From the NCBI RefSeq assembly GCF_024713975.1, contig NC_091109.1:18673260-18737259 (forward strand): DNA of 64,000 nt. The letters run 5' to 3'. The notes beneath the pieces are model-generated. The model saw only the letters and a list, made by a program, of their open reading frames with translations, did no database searches and was not told where the DNA came from. Both the position numbers and the translations under genes were made by a program. The stretch is from Paralichthys olivaceus. Taxonomy: Eukaryota > Chordata > Actinopteri > Pleuronectiformes > Paralichthyidae. This document shows, in pieces, positions 44,601 to 56,852 of this stretch (positions are counted from its first letter, which is position 1; each line of letters starts with the position of its first letter).

Positions 44601-47600
44601 CTTTGGAGTTCTTGGAGCCACTGTGTGTGACCATGAGAAGATTTTTTTAGATGAGCAAAATCATTAATCAGCAAATCTCCTTGTGTATGAGACATCAACC
44701 TGATCGATGCTACACCTGCTGCCACTGGTGTGAATGAGTTTCTCTCTGGCCACTGGCTCATCTGAGGAAAAGCCGGTGTCTAAATCATGAGGCGTAAAAT
44801 CCTGGGAAGATTGTCACCGTGTTTGTTACAGAGGAGAATTCCAGCAGTGACGGCAGAGACGGACGATGCTCTGTGAAAACATGGATGTTCAGATGTTCAG
44901 AAGTATTTAAGTTCACAGAACTCGTGTCTCAAGAGGAGAAACCAGGGAGTACTTATGGATGGATGTTTCTGCTCTGCGGAGAAGACGACCATGGTTTGAA
45001 AATGTAAATGGAAGAGGAGAACATCTCAGAGATTCCGTCACATGACGCATCAGATGTTTTCTTGGAAGAACATGCTCATGGTGATTGGTTATGAGCCACG
45101 TTGGAAGAACACAGCACAGGTCGGCAAATTGTGGAAGAACCAGGAGTATTTCTCTTCTTGGCTGATTGAAGATCAAGATGAGCAGCCACTGAAATCAGCT
45201 CCTGGAATGTTTGACTGTAAAATCAGTGTCGTTTTGGAAAGAAGATCCAAAGCATGTTCGCTCTGGGTTTGCAGACACGTGCCGAGTCGTCATCTTGTCC
45301 AGAGTGAAATAAACTGAGATGGAAATAAAACCAGCTTCACCAGATTTGTCGACGTGACTCACAGCAAAAGCAGCTGGTAAATAAGGAAACATGCCAACCA
45401 CTTGTTTGTGTCAGTTTAACAGCAGAAATGTAAATTCTTACCAGAAGAAACCGAATCTACAAAAAGGAGAAAATAAAGCTGTGAATATAATCATGGAGGA
45501 TTCTAAATTGAGAAATTAAGGCATCATGAAGATTCAAAGCCACGAACATGATTATCATCAGTTTGTTGAAAGAAGAAACTGAAGCAAGGAACTAAAATAT
45601 TATTGCCCTTAAGTGGTGGAATTGAAGCAGCGTCTGTGCTGTGAATAGCAGAAACCAAAAGATCCTGGAAATAGAAGATGTTTTCCAACGAAGACATGAG
45701 TCTGACTCGCGTATCTGAGAAATTCAGGCCATGAACGTGAAGTTGAATGCAGATAAATGGAGGAAACGTCTGCTTCATCAGTGCCGTCAGAAGGAGAGAA
45801 TGGATTCGTAGATAAATATCATCATTTCAGTGAATAGGAATTGAATCTACTTGCAAAAACATGGAGAATTTGAGACATTGTGGAATCTGTAAAAAGGAGA
45901 ATTTGAAGCCATGAACAGAATCGTTGAGGCTAAAAAATCAAAGCTTCGTGAGCGTCATCGAGAAAGACGTCAACAACTGTGTCACAGATTTTGGCTTTTA
46001 GAGGAAAGTGAAGTCTCCAAAAACTCCGAAGCATCAAATGAAAAGCTGAAGATCCTGTCGGGCCACTTTTAAAAGTGCAGAAGCTGTAAACTGGAGTCCT
46101 CTTCCACCCTGTGAGGATCAGACGTTCCAACTGAGAACCAACTGAGCCACAACGAAGATTTTATAACAACGAGAAAAGAAGTGTGAACTTTGACCCGGCC
46201 TTTTAACTCACCTGCTGTTTAACAGAGGTTTATCCTGGTCTCCTCCGGCTTTCACTTAAATATCCACTAAAACATGATGAAGTCGTACGATTTTGTGCGT
46301 TAGAGGTTGAACCTCCCTCGTTCTAGTTAACAGAGTTTGAGTTACTGTCGGATGTGGAAGGTAAGTGTCGGGTAAGGTAAAGATGTTTGTATTTATCTTC
46401 TTCAGCTCGTACGTGTGAGTATTTTGGTTAAAACATTTAAATACAGACTCCCAGTGAAAACATACATGTATTTCCCTCCGGCCACAGTAATTAGCGACTT
46501 CACGCTCTCGTGAGTGAGTGAGTCATTGTCTGCTCACTGTCGTTAGTCGTGGAGTTCTACAAGGAAACGTGTGTAGACACTTCTGTTTCCTGAGTGTTTG
46601 TGAACTGGACATTTCCCCGTCACATTGGCCGGTAGATTAAAACTCAAGTCATTTATCTTCTGTGTTTTATTTCAACATGTTTGGTTGTTCGCTGCTTTTT
46701 CAACCCTCATATCCCACCTCCTCCTCCTCCTCCACCTCCTCCTCCTTCTCCTCCTCTGCAGCTTGCTGTGTTACTCCTCAGAGAGGCAGCTCTCTTTAGA
46801 TCTGGTCAACGTGGGTCGGCAGCGGCTCGACTTCCTGCCCATGCTCGAGCACTCGGGCACGTATCAAGAGACGGCCATGCACACTGGGACTTTTGCCCAG
46901 GAGATCATCACGCTGGTGCATCATGTCAAAGGTCAGCACAGCGTCCGCCGGTCCATTCTGTGCCTGTCGAGATTTTGAAACAAACTAAACCTGTGCCCAC
47001 AGCTCATGAACTAAACTCTCCTGAGACTCAAGAGGAAGTTGTTAAAGTTGTAAAACATCTAGATTCACTCAGTCCAGTTTCATCAATATCAGTTCCTTGA
47101 ACTTTTCTACTTTCCCACATTGACGTCTGTGAAAGGCTCGTATCGGTGGAGCTCAATTTGTTTGTGCAGCTTTATAATCGTACAAATAAACGGTTGTGTT
47201 CTCGTCCGTGCTTGCAGAGCAATATTTCCGAGATGAGGGTCTCACCCTGAACGAGCGTTTCTCGGTGCCTCAGAAAAGTGGCTTCTCTGAAGAAGAGACG
47301 GTGGAGCTGACGCTGGATGAGAGGTTCAGTTCAAACCGGTGCGTCTGGAAGTTTGTTGTCTTCGGTCGTTCTAGTTGTGCTGAAGAATGAAACACTGCTC
47401 AAAAACACAACCGCTGACATGGAGCTGAGGAGTAGTAATGAAACAGGAAGTGTTTTTTTTTTCTCTCCTCTGCAGCGGCTTCAGTCTCAACATGAACTCG
47501 CTGCTCGATGACGAGGAGCCTCTGTTCTCCAGACTGGAATCCATGCAGGTAATTCAACGACTCTTTCTCCTGAACCACTTCGGCTTCTTGAAATCTGACT

Positions 47601-48528
47601 GTGGATCAGCAGAGATGATCGGAGGTGTGTGAAGTTCACGCTGACGTTGTGGTGACAGGGTTTGAACCAGCACCTGGTGCGAGACCCGGGCGACCTGAGG
47701 CACGACCTGGAGAGGAGGCGGCAGGAGAGGCTGGAGGGTGTGTCGGTCACGATACCAGGGGGCGGTATGTCACAGCGCCCCCTGGGTCACGTCAGGTGAG
47801 CCAACATTTACATGTTCATCTTTCATGCATCACTTTGACCAAAGTCAGTGTTTTCATCTTCTCTTTTAATAAACTTCTGCCACTTGTGGTCACGTTTGTG
47901 TCAGTGAGCCAGAGTTCATGGACGACACGTCTCAGACGGAAGACGACAGATTCTCCACTTGGCCAGAGGAGCAAAGCAGGAGACCAGAAGGCAGCATGGT
48001 GAGTGTTAGAGGACCGTGTTAAAGTGGCGCTCCAGATATTCTCAGCAGTTTTGTCAGAGCGAGTCCATGTGAGAAAACAGCAGCAGAAGCTGAGTTACAC
48101 GTCTACGGGCTCCTCCAGAGTTCAGTCATCACACTGACTCAAGTCTCTTTCTCCTTTTCGAAGGTGCCGAGAAGAGGAGCTTCGTTCAGACCCAGCACAG
48201 GCTCCCAGCACAGGAACAATCGCTTCAGTCACCGGGTCGGACCAACGAGGCGACAGAACAACCGCAACAACCCTGCAGGTAAATAATGAACGGTCACCAT
48301 CGATGAACCCCTTCACACCAGAGGCACCAAATCTCTGGGGATTTCTCCCTTTGACCATTTGACACATTACACATCAGCTTCTAATCATTCCTGAGCTCGT
48401 CCAATCCCGTCCCTCCTCCTCTCTCTCCGGTCCAATCCTTGTCCATCGTCCATGTTTTTATTTTCCGTGACCGGGATCCCTCTGACCGTCTCTCTGATTC
48501 TCTGCTGCTCACAGGTCCGACCTGGTGA
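41641..48528 (+). CDS. bclaf3: BCLAF1 and THRAP3 family member 3, complete, 737 aa
   Basis: This is a nuclear, arginine/serine-rich protein of the BCLAF1/THRAP3 group, linked to RNA processing. Its exact role is poorly known. Ten coding exons join in phase: 41641-41675, 41760-42416, 42799-43596, 46762-46931, 47218-47338, 47476-47548, 47659-47795, 47905-47998, 48164-48278, 48515-48528. It starts MSRPRSRSPNYRRFPWEE. Residues 12-496 are low-complexity, rich in Arg, Gly and Asp, and end with LTIKVDMTRPM, the match to the human LTVKVDVKKT segment. The conserved family core is TGTFAQEIITLVHHVK (about 537-552) and LVRDPGDLRHDLERRRQERL (about 623-642). The human protein is 711 aa. It follows map7d2 on the same strand, as in human Xp22.12. 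The C terminus is short (NNPAGPTW). Confidence 0.9.
43597..46761 (+). other. bclaf3: bclaf3 intron 3, exon-like but stop-riddled, with diverged internal repeats
   Basis: This 3.2-kb intron differs from its neighbours. Short coding-like stretches are rich in GAA/GAG codons, for example EENISEIPSHDASDVFLEEH near 45010-45070, and are broken by frequent stops in all frames. Diverged repeats are visible: 45451-45495 resembles 45885-45930 (gaatct..aaaaaggagaa..gaagc..tgaa), and about 45532-45555 resembles about 45722-45745. No splice-compatible exon keeps the frame. The last 40 bases before the acceptor are a CCT/CTC run (46720-46757). Confidence 0.5.
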
Positions 48529-49090
48529 CCGGGCGCTGGAAACATGTTTCACGTGGACGGTGCAGATTTCTTTCTTTCTTCTTTTTATTTTTTTCTTACT
48601 GATGACACTTCTCCTAAAAACCAGCAAGTTAAAGTTTTATTTTTCTGAATTTTGAGGCTTAATTGTGCCGCTCTTGATTCTGATCGACAGCACGATGTTG
48701 GGTAAACATACTGTGACGCTTGTGCGAGCGGCAGCAGCGGATTTGATTTAGTTTAATGTGAAACGTTGAAACCTGCAGTGCTGGAGTTTCACCATCTTGC
48801 GTCTTTCTAGTTTTGCTCTCACGTTTAATTTCTGTGTGGTCTTCATTTGTGGAAGTGAATGTGTTTAACTTTTAAATCACGACTTATCGGGTGAAGCTGT
48901 AACTGAAAAAATCCACTTTGACCATGTGAAGTTTGGGATCAGATGTGAAGGTTTCACGTCTTTTTCTTAATTAAACTGTGGATGTGACTTTTTATCTGTG
49001 TCTGTACAGAACAATATTACACTTAACCAGCGTCTGTGACATCACCTGCTGCTCATGTTCATGTTCAAATAAAAACACGTGTCAGTTTGA
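48529..49090 (+). other. bclaf3: bclaf3 3' untranslated region
   Basis: AATAAA at 49068-49073, 540 bp after the stop, with a GT-rich stretch after it. A second A-rich AATAAA lies at about 49361. The remainder to 50020 is AT-rich with no gene seen. Confidence 0.55.
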
Positions 49091-50037
49091 TTTCGTCTCG
49101 AGTTACTTCAGCTTTTTAAACATCGATCTTGTTGCTGAATGGAAGTGAATCCAGATTTGCGGTGACATAAATCCAGAAAGTGTGTTGTCCTTTATTTTGT
49201 CTTTAACAGCAACATCCGTGTTTTTTTGAGTAAAATCTTGGTTTTCTTGCAAAGAAGAGTTGAAAAATCTGCAGAAGTTGTATTTTGTTTTTTAAAGAAC
49301 CAGTATTTGTACAAACATGTTTTAAAATCTGTTTATTTCAAACTCCGGGTGAAAATGCATAATAAAAAAAAAAACCGCAACAGTTGAGTTTTTCATGATT
49401 CGTGCATCAGAGGAAATTTCCAATATTGGTCAGTTTTTAACTTTTAAATGTTGAGGATCAGTTTACAAGCTTCAGAAACTGCTCCACAGCAACTTCCGTT
49501 TTCAGAATAGAACTCATCATATTCACAATATCACAGATTAATAATAATTCATCAGTAACTCCCCTTCCATCGCTCCCTCTGTCATGAACACTGACTTTAT
49601 AAAACCAAAGAAAAGAGGCTGACAACTGTTTGATTTTAAGGCACAGAGACGAAAAAATGTTTAGAACGTTAATGAAACTGAAAAAATGAGTTTTTAGTTT
49701 CCACCTTTTAAAAGTTCAGAGATTAACAGCGTGTTTTAACGATGTAATGTTCACCACAATGTAGTGTTTCCCCCAGAACCATATTTGATTGTAAAGGTAA
49801 AAGCTTAATTAATTCACATAAACTAAAAGTACTGTTTGTTTTTATGTAATAAGTTTTTTAACATATTTTCTCCATCAAGCATCTGAAGAAGTTTCTCTTT
49901 ATTGAAATGAAAGTCCTTCACTGTGGAATAACGTTGTCATAATGTAGTTATCATAGTAATCTTCACTCTCAGGAGCCGTCATGTCGGCCATCTTTGTTTA
50001 CAGTGTGATGGAAGCAGGTCACGTACGTGTGAGGCTC

Positions 50038-50043
50038 TTTATT
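50038..50043 (-). promoter_or_regulatory. liph: Candidate polyadenylation signal of the lipase gene
   Basis: TTTATT on the plus strand reads AATAAA on the minus strand, 406 bp past the lipase stop codon. The lipase and bclaf3 transcripts therefore converge. Confidence 0.5.
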
Positions 50044-50448
50044 TTCTCTGTTGTCACTAAAACACGATTCTATAATTCATTCTTTTAGGTGTAAGTGTAT
50101 AAAATACTCAACATGGACTGTGCTGCTTCTGCTGTGTGAATATTGTGTGTACTCAGTGTGTACTTGTACTGACGGGTGGTTTCTGGAGCCGTCGTGTTTC
50201 CTGACCTCAGTCTCTTTAACAACACGCTGACTTTCCAATAACCAGACGTTCTCCGCAGCAGCGGTTTGTTCGTCTCCATCAGCCGAGTGAGGCGGCTGCG
50301 TCCCTCGTCCTGTGGGGCCCCCGGGGGTTCCACCTGGGGCCGGGAAACCCCCCCGCAGCACCCGGGGGACGTCTGGGTTCCCCTCGGAAGGATCAGGGGT
50401 GAGTAGAGACGTGTTACCGTAGAAGAAAGAGTTTGTGTGGTGACGGAG

Positions 50449-52290
50449 TCAGAGGCGAGAGTCGCAGGGCAGAGGTCGAAACGCCACCTCCATGTTCTCC
50501 TCCATGATGATGTCAAACCGACACATCACAGGCCTGAAGACAAAGACAATAAGGTTTATAACTTAACCCTGACTCGTTCTCCGTGAGTCGTTGAATATAT
50601 CTGTCCCCGGTAATGGAGGGCAGAGCAGGACTGACCTCTCGGGATGTTCCAGAGGCGTGAGGCGGATCCTCAGCAGTCGGATTTTGTATCGAGGTCCGAT
50701 CACGTTCCCGGTGTTGATGCGGAGCGAGATCTTCTGGACCTGCTGCAGATCCTCGTCGAACTGGGCCAGCAGGCGGGTGGAGGTGTACTGCTCCAAGCGG
50801 AACAGCTTACTGCCAGAAACCAGGAGCAGATCGAGTTTAATGATCAGATTAAAGAAACGAGGCCTTTTGACAAAATGTCTCAACCGAGGATCAGAGGGTG
50901 AATGTGGAACACTAGAGTTTCCATGGTTACAGGAATCTCACTTCAATTATCTTTTTTAATCGTGATAGAAACTTTGAAATATGTTTTTCAAGTCAACGAT
51001 CTCATCAGGCTGAGCTTTAACGTCTCACGACACCTTCATTTAAATTAATTTGTCAAGTTTAACTCCATGATCCTGAGGTTTGTAACACGAGAACAGAAGT
51101 GATTCAGCCAGTGATTCTTTAATTGAAGCCGGATGTGTGTTTGCTCCTGTGGCTTGTTTCAGGGGTTCACAGACTCACTGGTCTATTCGAGCCTCGGTGA
51201 AGGTTCTGCCGCTGTGCAGCCGGATGTAGACGACGCCCCAGCGGAGGTACTGGTTCCAGGTGACCATGTCCACTCTGTAGCTCAGTTCTGACAAACACAG
51301 GACACAGACAATATTATTATGTAGATTAGATAATAGTTTATTATTACTTATAATAGAGAATAATAGAAAATGAATCACTTTTACAAAAGCATCTGAACTG
51401 TTTGTCTTGTGAACAAGCTCAGAATAGTTTAAAGGTCAGATTCTCGACCTCAGTTAAATACTGCTGCAGTAAGTATTAACAGAAAAATGTTCTTCAAAGT
51501 ACTTAGTCTAAAAGTACTCTATTGTAGAAACTACATAAATGCATTCACTATAAGTCAATTATTGCAATATTAGCTGTTGCTAAGTAAAATCTTTTCTAAT
51601 TTCAGTGCTTTATTAAAATATTATATGAGACAATTACGTGTTTTGTCTGTAAAATCTCAAGTTTAGTTCATGAAAAACTTGTAAAATAAGGTAAATCTGA
51701 AAGTACAGATTCCTCTAAATTGTAATAGAACCTTATTTTAATGGACGATGTTTCCTAAGGGACTGTGATGACTCACTCCTGTACGGCAGCATCGCCGTGG
51801 TGCTGAAGAAGACTTTGGTTTGTCCGAGTCGCAGCAGAGTCTCCGTCCAGGGGCTGAAATCATAACCTGCAGGTGATCACACGTCAGTTATCTCAGGTCA
51901 CCAACTCAAACTCAGTCAAATGTGCTGAACGCGGCGTTCAACGATTCATTTACAGATGAATCTTTGCTTCACGAGATCGACTGGAGATTATTGTTGTGCA
52001 TGTCTTGACTGATTTGTGTCTTTATCTATTCTTCTCGTCTCCAGGTCGACTGCGGGGGTTTCTCCACCTACCGAGGACGGGGCAGGACGCCGGTTTGAAG
52101 GCCTCGCACTGCAGACACCTCCCGTCCAGGAAGTCGCTGTAGGACGAGCAGGGGTAACCGGTGAGGCTGCAGGTTCGGTTCAGAGCGCACAGGTACAGAA
52201 ACACCGAGCGCTGGTGGTCACACACAAAGTAAGATTTACCTGTGGGGGAGAGAGAAGGTGCTGCGAGTGAGTGTGTGTGTCTTATTTTGT

Positions 52291-52346
<56 letters not shown>

Positions 52347-54707
52347 TACCTGCAAAGATGGTTTTGGGGCATCCAGGTTGGTCGGCTCCACCGTTGGCGT
52401 AGAAATCAATGTGACCGTGAGCTCCTCTCAGACCGAACGCTGAACATGGGAAACACACGATCAGTCAATACAGTTTATTTAATTTAAGCATCTTTCACTG
52501 AGCAAAATCATCAAAAATCATTAAAAATCCAACAGAAGAATCCGATGATTGACGATAATCATCAGATGATCGACAGTCTGCAGGTGGGACATGGACCAAA
52601 GTCCAGTTTATTTTTAGAGGCTCACAGTTCATGTCGGTGTGAAGAACGTCCACGAACATGGCGTCCGAGGGATCCAGCCTCTCCTCCGGTGTGGAACTGG
52701 TGAACATCGGCCCCGCCGGGTCCAGACCTGGAGAGAGAAAACCAAAGAGTCGACTGTGACTTTTGTAAAACTTTGATACCAAATCCAGCTTTTCTGGAAC
52801 GAAGGACAGAAAACAAACCTGTTTCTTCTACAAGTTGAATTTAAAGTTCTACATAATAATAAAACTCTGAATTCAAAAAGATCGGTTTATTTCAGAAACA
52901 GACAAAAGGACTTAAACAAGTTTAAAAAGATTTTAAAGATAAAATGAGATGAAATGATCTTCTGGTTAAAAGTAGATTTTAAAATCTTTCACCGTTAATC
53001 AGTTCATTAAATATCTGCACTTCTGTGGTTTCATTCATCTGAAGCTTTAAATCTAAAATCCTAAAACCTGCTCGGACCTTTTTCCTACAACCTGAAGTCT
53101 CGTCCTGTTTTTCACCTGTGATGCGTCCGATCTTTCCCTTCAGGTTTGCTCCCACAAATCCGGCCAGGTGAGCTCCCAGACTGACGCCGATGAGGTGGAC
53201 CGAACTCAGAGAGGCTCCTTCCTCCTGCAGACACACAAACACCAGACTCTCATTGACCTTCAGCTCCGGGCTGCGGCTCGGAAGAGAAGCGCGTCCGTGG
53301 CTGTGGTTCTCTCACCTCCATGGTCTCGATGAACCCGGTCAGGTTGTGCGCGGCCTCCCTCGTGTAGGCCACAGCCGTGAAGTAGTTGAGGTTTGCCGCC
53401 CCCTGGTTCCAGTCCACCACGACCACGTTCATGTCCTCCTGCCCGGCCAGCAGGTGGACTATGTGGTCGATCCAGATGGGGGGCGCTCCGGTGGGCCGGT
53501 AGCCGTGGATGACGAAGGCGGTGGGGCGGGAGAGGTTGAAGAGCGCCTGCGAGGCCAGGCGGTGGTGGTCGATCTCGCGGCCGCAGTCGAGGTTGGCGCG
53601 GGTGTAGAGGAGCAGCCGCACGTACAGGCTGGTTCCCATGAAGCAGTGGGACAGGTTGAGGTCTGTGAAGCTGTCGCAGGGCTCGCCCCCCCCGCTCCCC
53701 TCCTGACCTGAGGGCACAGGACGGGCGGCAGCTGAGGCTCATGGGGAAAGAGTCGTTCATACATTCGATCGAAGGAAAGATTAATAAGCAGGAGAGCTTA
53801 GAATAAGTCACGTGTGTTTTTTCTTTCCTGACCCCGTTTCACCAAAGGTCAAAGGTCACAGAGGTGTGATACGAGGTAAACGCTGAGATCACCTCTTTGT
53901 CTGGTGTCTCGTTGGTCTGACCCATAGACTGTATATAAAGAGGTCTGACCTCTTCAGCTCCGACGGACGAGGATTAAGGAGGAGGCCGGGTACCGGAGCT
54001 TCTCCTCGGGCTGCTTCAATGGTCAACACTCAAAGTGTCAACACGTCGTGACGTCACCTGTTGGTCGGTGAGCTGCTGTCGTGAGAACTCGGGTCTCACG
54101 TCTCGTTCAGCGCCATCTTTTGAAACAGTTCACACTTTACGGTCTGTTCGACTCTGATCTGAATCCACTGTAGTTAAGACTCGAGGGATCTGCGCTCCAC
54201 ATTTAGCGGACACGGATCAGGCTGCTATAAGAGAACACCTCATCCCCTCAGCACCCGCCCCCTCCGTGAGCACAACAGGTGATTACAGCTGTCAATCAGA
54301 GGGGAGGGCGGGGCTACAGGGTGGAGATGGCCCCAATCCAACAACCCCACCATGAGTAAAGTGTGTGTGTGTGTGTGTGTGTTTACTTTTACAGAAACAG
54401 ATGCAGGATTTTCTATTTTAACGTCAGTCTGGAGATGATGTTGTGACTTTAAATAATCTGTTCCTTCCTGCACCTCACTGAGCTCTGCACACACACAATC
54501 ACACACACACACATATATTTAAGTACGACACAGTCATGTTCCCTCTCTGTGTCTCACTGGATCAGTCCCTCCTCACACATGAGGATGAACTCTCAACACG
54601 TTCTCACCACAGGATCTCTTTGACGTCACTAAATACCTGTGGGTGTTTTTCTTACCTTTGCAGAGCGTGAGGAGTCCCAGCAGACCCACAAGTCTGCGGG
54701 GCAGCAT
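50449..54707 (-). CDS. liph: Lipase member H/I-like secreted phospholipase A1, complete, 456 aa
   Basis: By family this is a secreted or membrane-associated phosphatidic-acid-selective phospholipase A1 that makes lysophosphatidic acid. Ten exons in transcript order join in phase: 54707-54656, 53707-53316, 53224-53116, 52727-52626, 52439-52350, 52239-52072, 51866-51777, 51287-51179, 50809-50636, 50533-50449. The first exon encodes a leucine-rich signal peptide ([16 protein letters not shown]). The oxyanion region is [10 protein letters not shown] and [11 protein letters not shown]. The triad is Ser163 in [13 protein letters not shown], Asp187 in GLDPAGP and His257 in CDHQRSV. A short Cys-bounded lid and a PLAT-like C-terminal domain ([31 protein letters not shown]) follow. 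The human LIPH length is 451 aa. LIPI is the close alternative. No lesion. Confidence 0.92.
52295..52345. repeat. (GT)n microsatellite in lipase intron
   Basis: GT array within five bases of the exon 52350-52439 boundary. On the minus strand it is CA repeat immediately after the donor. Confidence 0.93.
53923..53939. repeat. catagactgtatataaa motif
   Basis: One of several copies in the window of a short motif typical of a dispersed fish element. Others are 15145-15159 (direct), 58341-58356 (inverted) and a triplicated gttacagtctatg-type cluster near 63798-63837. It lies in intron 1 of the lipase gene. Confidence 0.5.
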
Positions 54708-56852
54708 CCTTCCTTCCGACCGCGACAGGCACAGAGGGACTGAAGGAGGTGAAGAGAGAAGGAGCTCTCAGTGCAGAGTGAAGGAGGTGAATGAGGGAGG
54801 GAGGGAGGGACTGTTGGGGAGATAGAGAAAAAAGAGGGAGGAGGGATAAGAGTGTGGGTCTGTAGAAGGATGGAGAGGTGGAGACTGATGGAGAGAAATC
54901 ATATTTTATAAATACTGTCCTTTATTAAATAATATACTGATGTCCTGTATGCATCCATTTTAATAATTCACCAAATTCTAAATAAAATGCACAACAAAGA
55001 AAGTTAATTATATAATAATGATTATTATTAATAATATCTCTATATTTTGTTTAATTTGTGATGATGTTGAATTAATTTGGCCTCGATAATGAAATGATCG
55101 TTTTCATATTGTACAGTTTTTCTCTCCAGATTTATAACATGACACATAACACGTGAATCCTCAGAGTAAAGTTAGGAGATTAAAGTTGAGTCTGTTCTGC
55201 AGCTTGTGTTGTTTAATGTTCACTTCTCTTCAAACTACATTTTATAATTGAAACCAAACAAAGGACAGCGGAGAGCATGAGATGAGAAAATAAAAAGTCA
55301 GCTCAGCTTCTCCTCATCTGTGCTCAGGGGGCTCAAACCACGATGGTGGGAAATCTGTGTTCCGACACAAGTTGGAGCCTCACCAGCGCCGGTTATTAAT
55401 AGCTCCACAGACTCTGACCGCACGGCACCCAGCCCATGCTGCCCTGTATTCACTGTACTTCTGCAAGAACACATGTAATTTAACATGGACGGAGAGAGCA
55501 GGGCCCCGAACGCAGACACGCTTCAAAAGCAGTGAAACTGAGTTAAACACTGAAATCGTGAAGTCAGAGACGGAGAGAGACTGTGGACTAACTGTCCTCT
55601 GCACGATCCAAACTGTTTCAGTTCCTGTACAAGATTTGTTCTCGTATCCTCGTTAACTGCAAACATCACCAGGAGGAATTCAAATGCTGTAATGTTCATA
55701 ATATAATCGACTTGTTTGACACACTTGTAGTTAAGAGAATACGAATGTGTGTTTTCAGCTCTGCAGACCTGCGACGGACTGTGACGCAGCAGATGACAGA
55801 TCAGCGTGAGGTCACGATGTTCTGCTCCGTTAAAGAGCTTATTTCTGGAGGCCGCGCCCTCTCATCGCCGGACCTGACATTGATGCCATTTCCCACTAAG
55901 ATCCGTGAAGACCCCGGTGAGAAGACAGTCCCAGAAACATGTTGGTTAATATTCCAGCTCCTGAACTTTGATCTTCTGACAAAATTGGACGCGTTGTCCG
56001 TTCATCTAGTGCGACTTAGTTTGATTCAGTTGATAAAAACTGCTGCTTCCTTTATATTCTAGTGAGAGACTCTAGAAACACGGTATCTTGGATTTAAAGT
56101 CTAAATGAAAAGAATGAAGACATGAAGGGCAGTTCAAGAGGAACCTCAGACCTCTCAGTTAGTCTTTGCTCTTATTTCCTCTGAGATGCTTCAGTTTTAC
56201 TCAATAATATATTGATGTTCCTCTTTAGGTCACATGACACCTGAAGACACACGGAGACTCTGACCTGCGATCGAACCCTCGTCAGTGGACGTTGGAGCTC
56301 AGATCGTTTCTCTCATTAAAAGGTTTTGATGCTTGACTCTATCATCCAACATGTTTCTGCTCTTTCAGGCTCTGACTGGGAAAAATGAAAACCAGGATTA
56401 GAACACAAATGTAAATCTGGACGTTCTGGTCTGATGTTCTATTATAAGAGTCCTCAGCCAAAGCTGCCGAGATAATCGCAGCTCAACCGACGGGCCCGAA
56501 TATATTCATGAGTGTTAAACTGCAGCTTGAGGTCATGATAATAGGATCCGACATGCATCCGCTCTCTGACACCATGAGCTGGACTTTCAGTTGTTAACAT
56601 GGAGGAGGGTCCGCCATCACTTCATGTCTCTGTGAGGATCAGTCAGCGCAGCGGGGAGGGGCAACTCGAGCGTCACAGTCCCACATTCAAATTCACTAGA
56701 TTCACATTTTTATTTTGATCTGCACCAAATTCCACAAATCAGTTCTCCAAACATGTCGGTTTTTTGTTGTTTGTCACGATCCCGTGGTTGTTAATATCGA
56801 GTCCACACACTGGAGTTCACCGTGACCTTTGACCTCTGACCACTGAAATCAG
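54708..56852. other. Intergenic interval, lipase to stomatin relic
   Basis: No recognised gene. A plus-strand segment (55759-55916) is open, preceded by tttcag and followed by gtgaga, but has no family match. The lipase promoter should lie near 54710-54850, where GGGA-rich sequence occurs (about 54786-54840). Confidence 0.6.

Noticed and set aside
53190-53711. 173-codon plus-strand frame
   Set aside because: Antisense to the GC-rich second exon of the lipase gene. The minus-strand exon carries the family motifs and correct splice phases.
54643-54825. Plus-strand frame over the lipase first exon
   Set aside because: The minus strand here encodes the signal peptide of the lipase, with a matching donor and phase.
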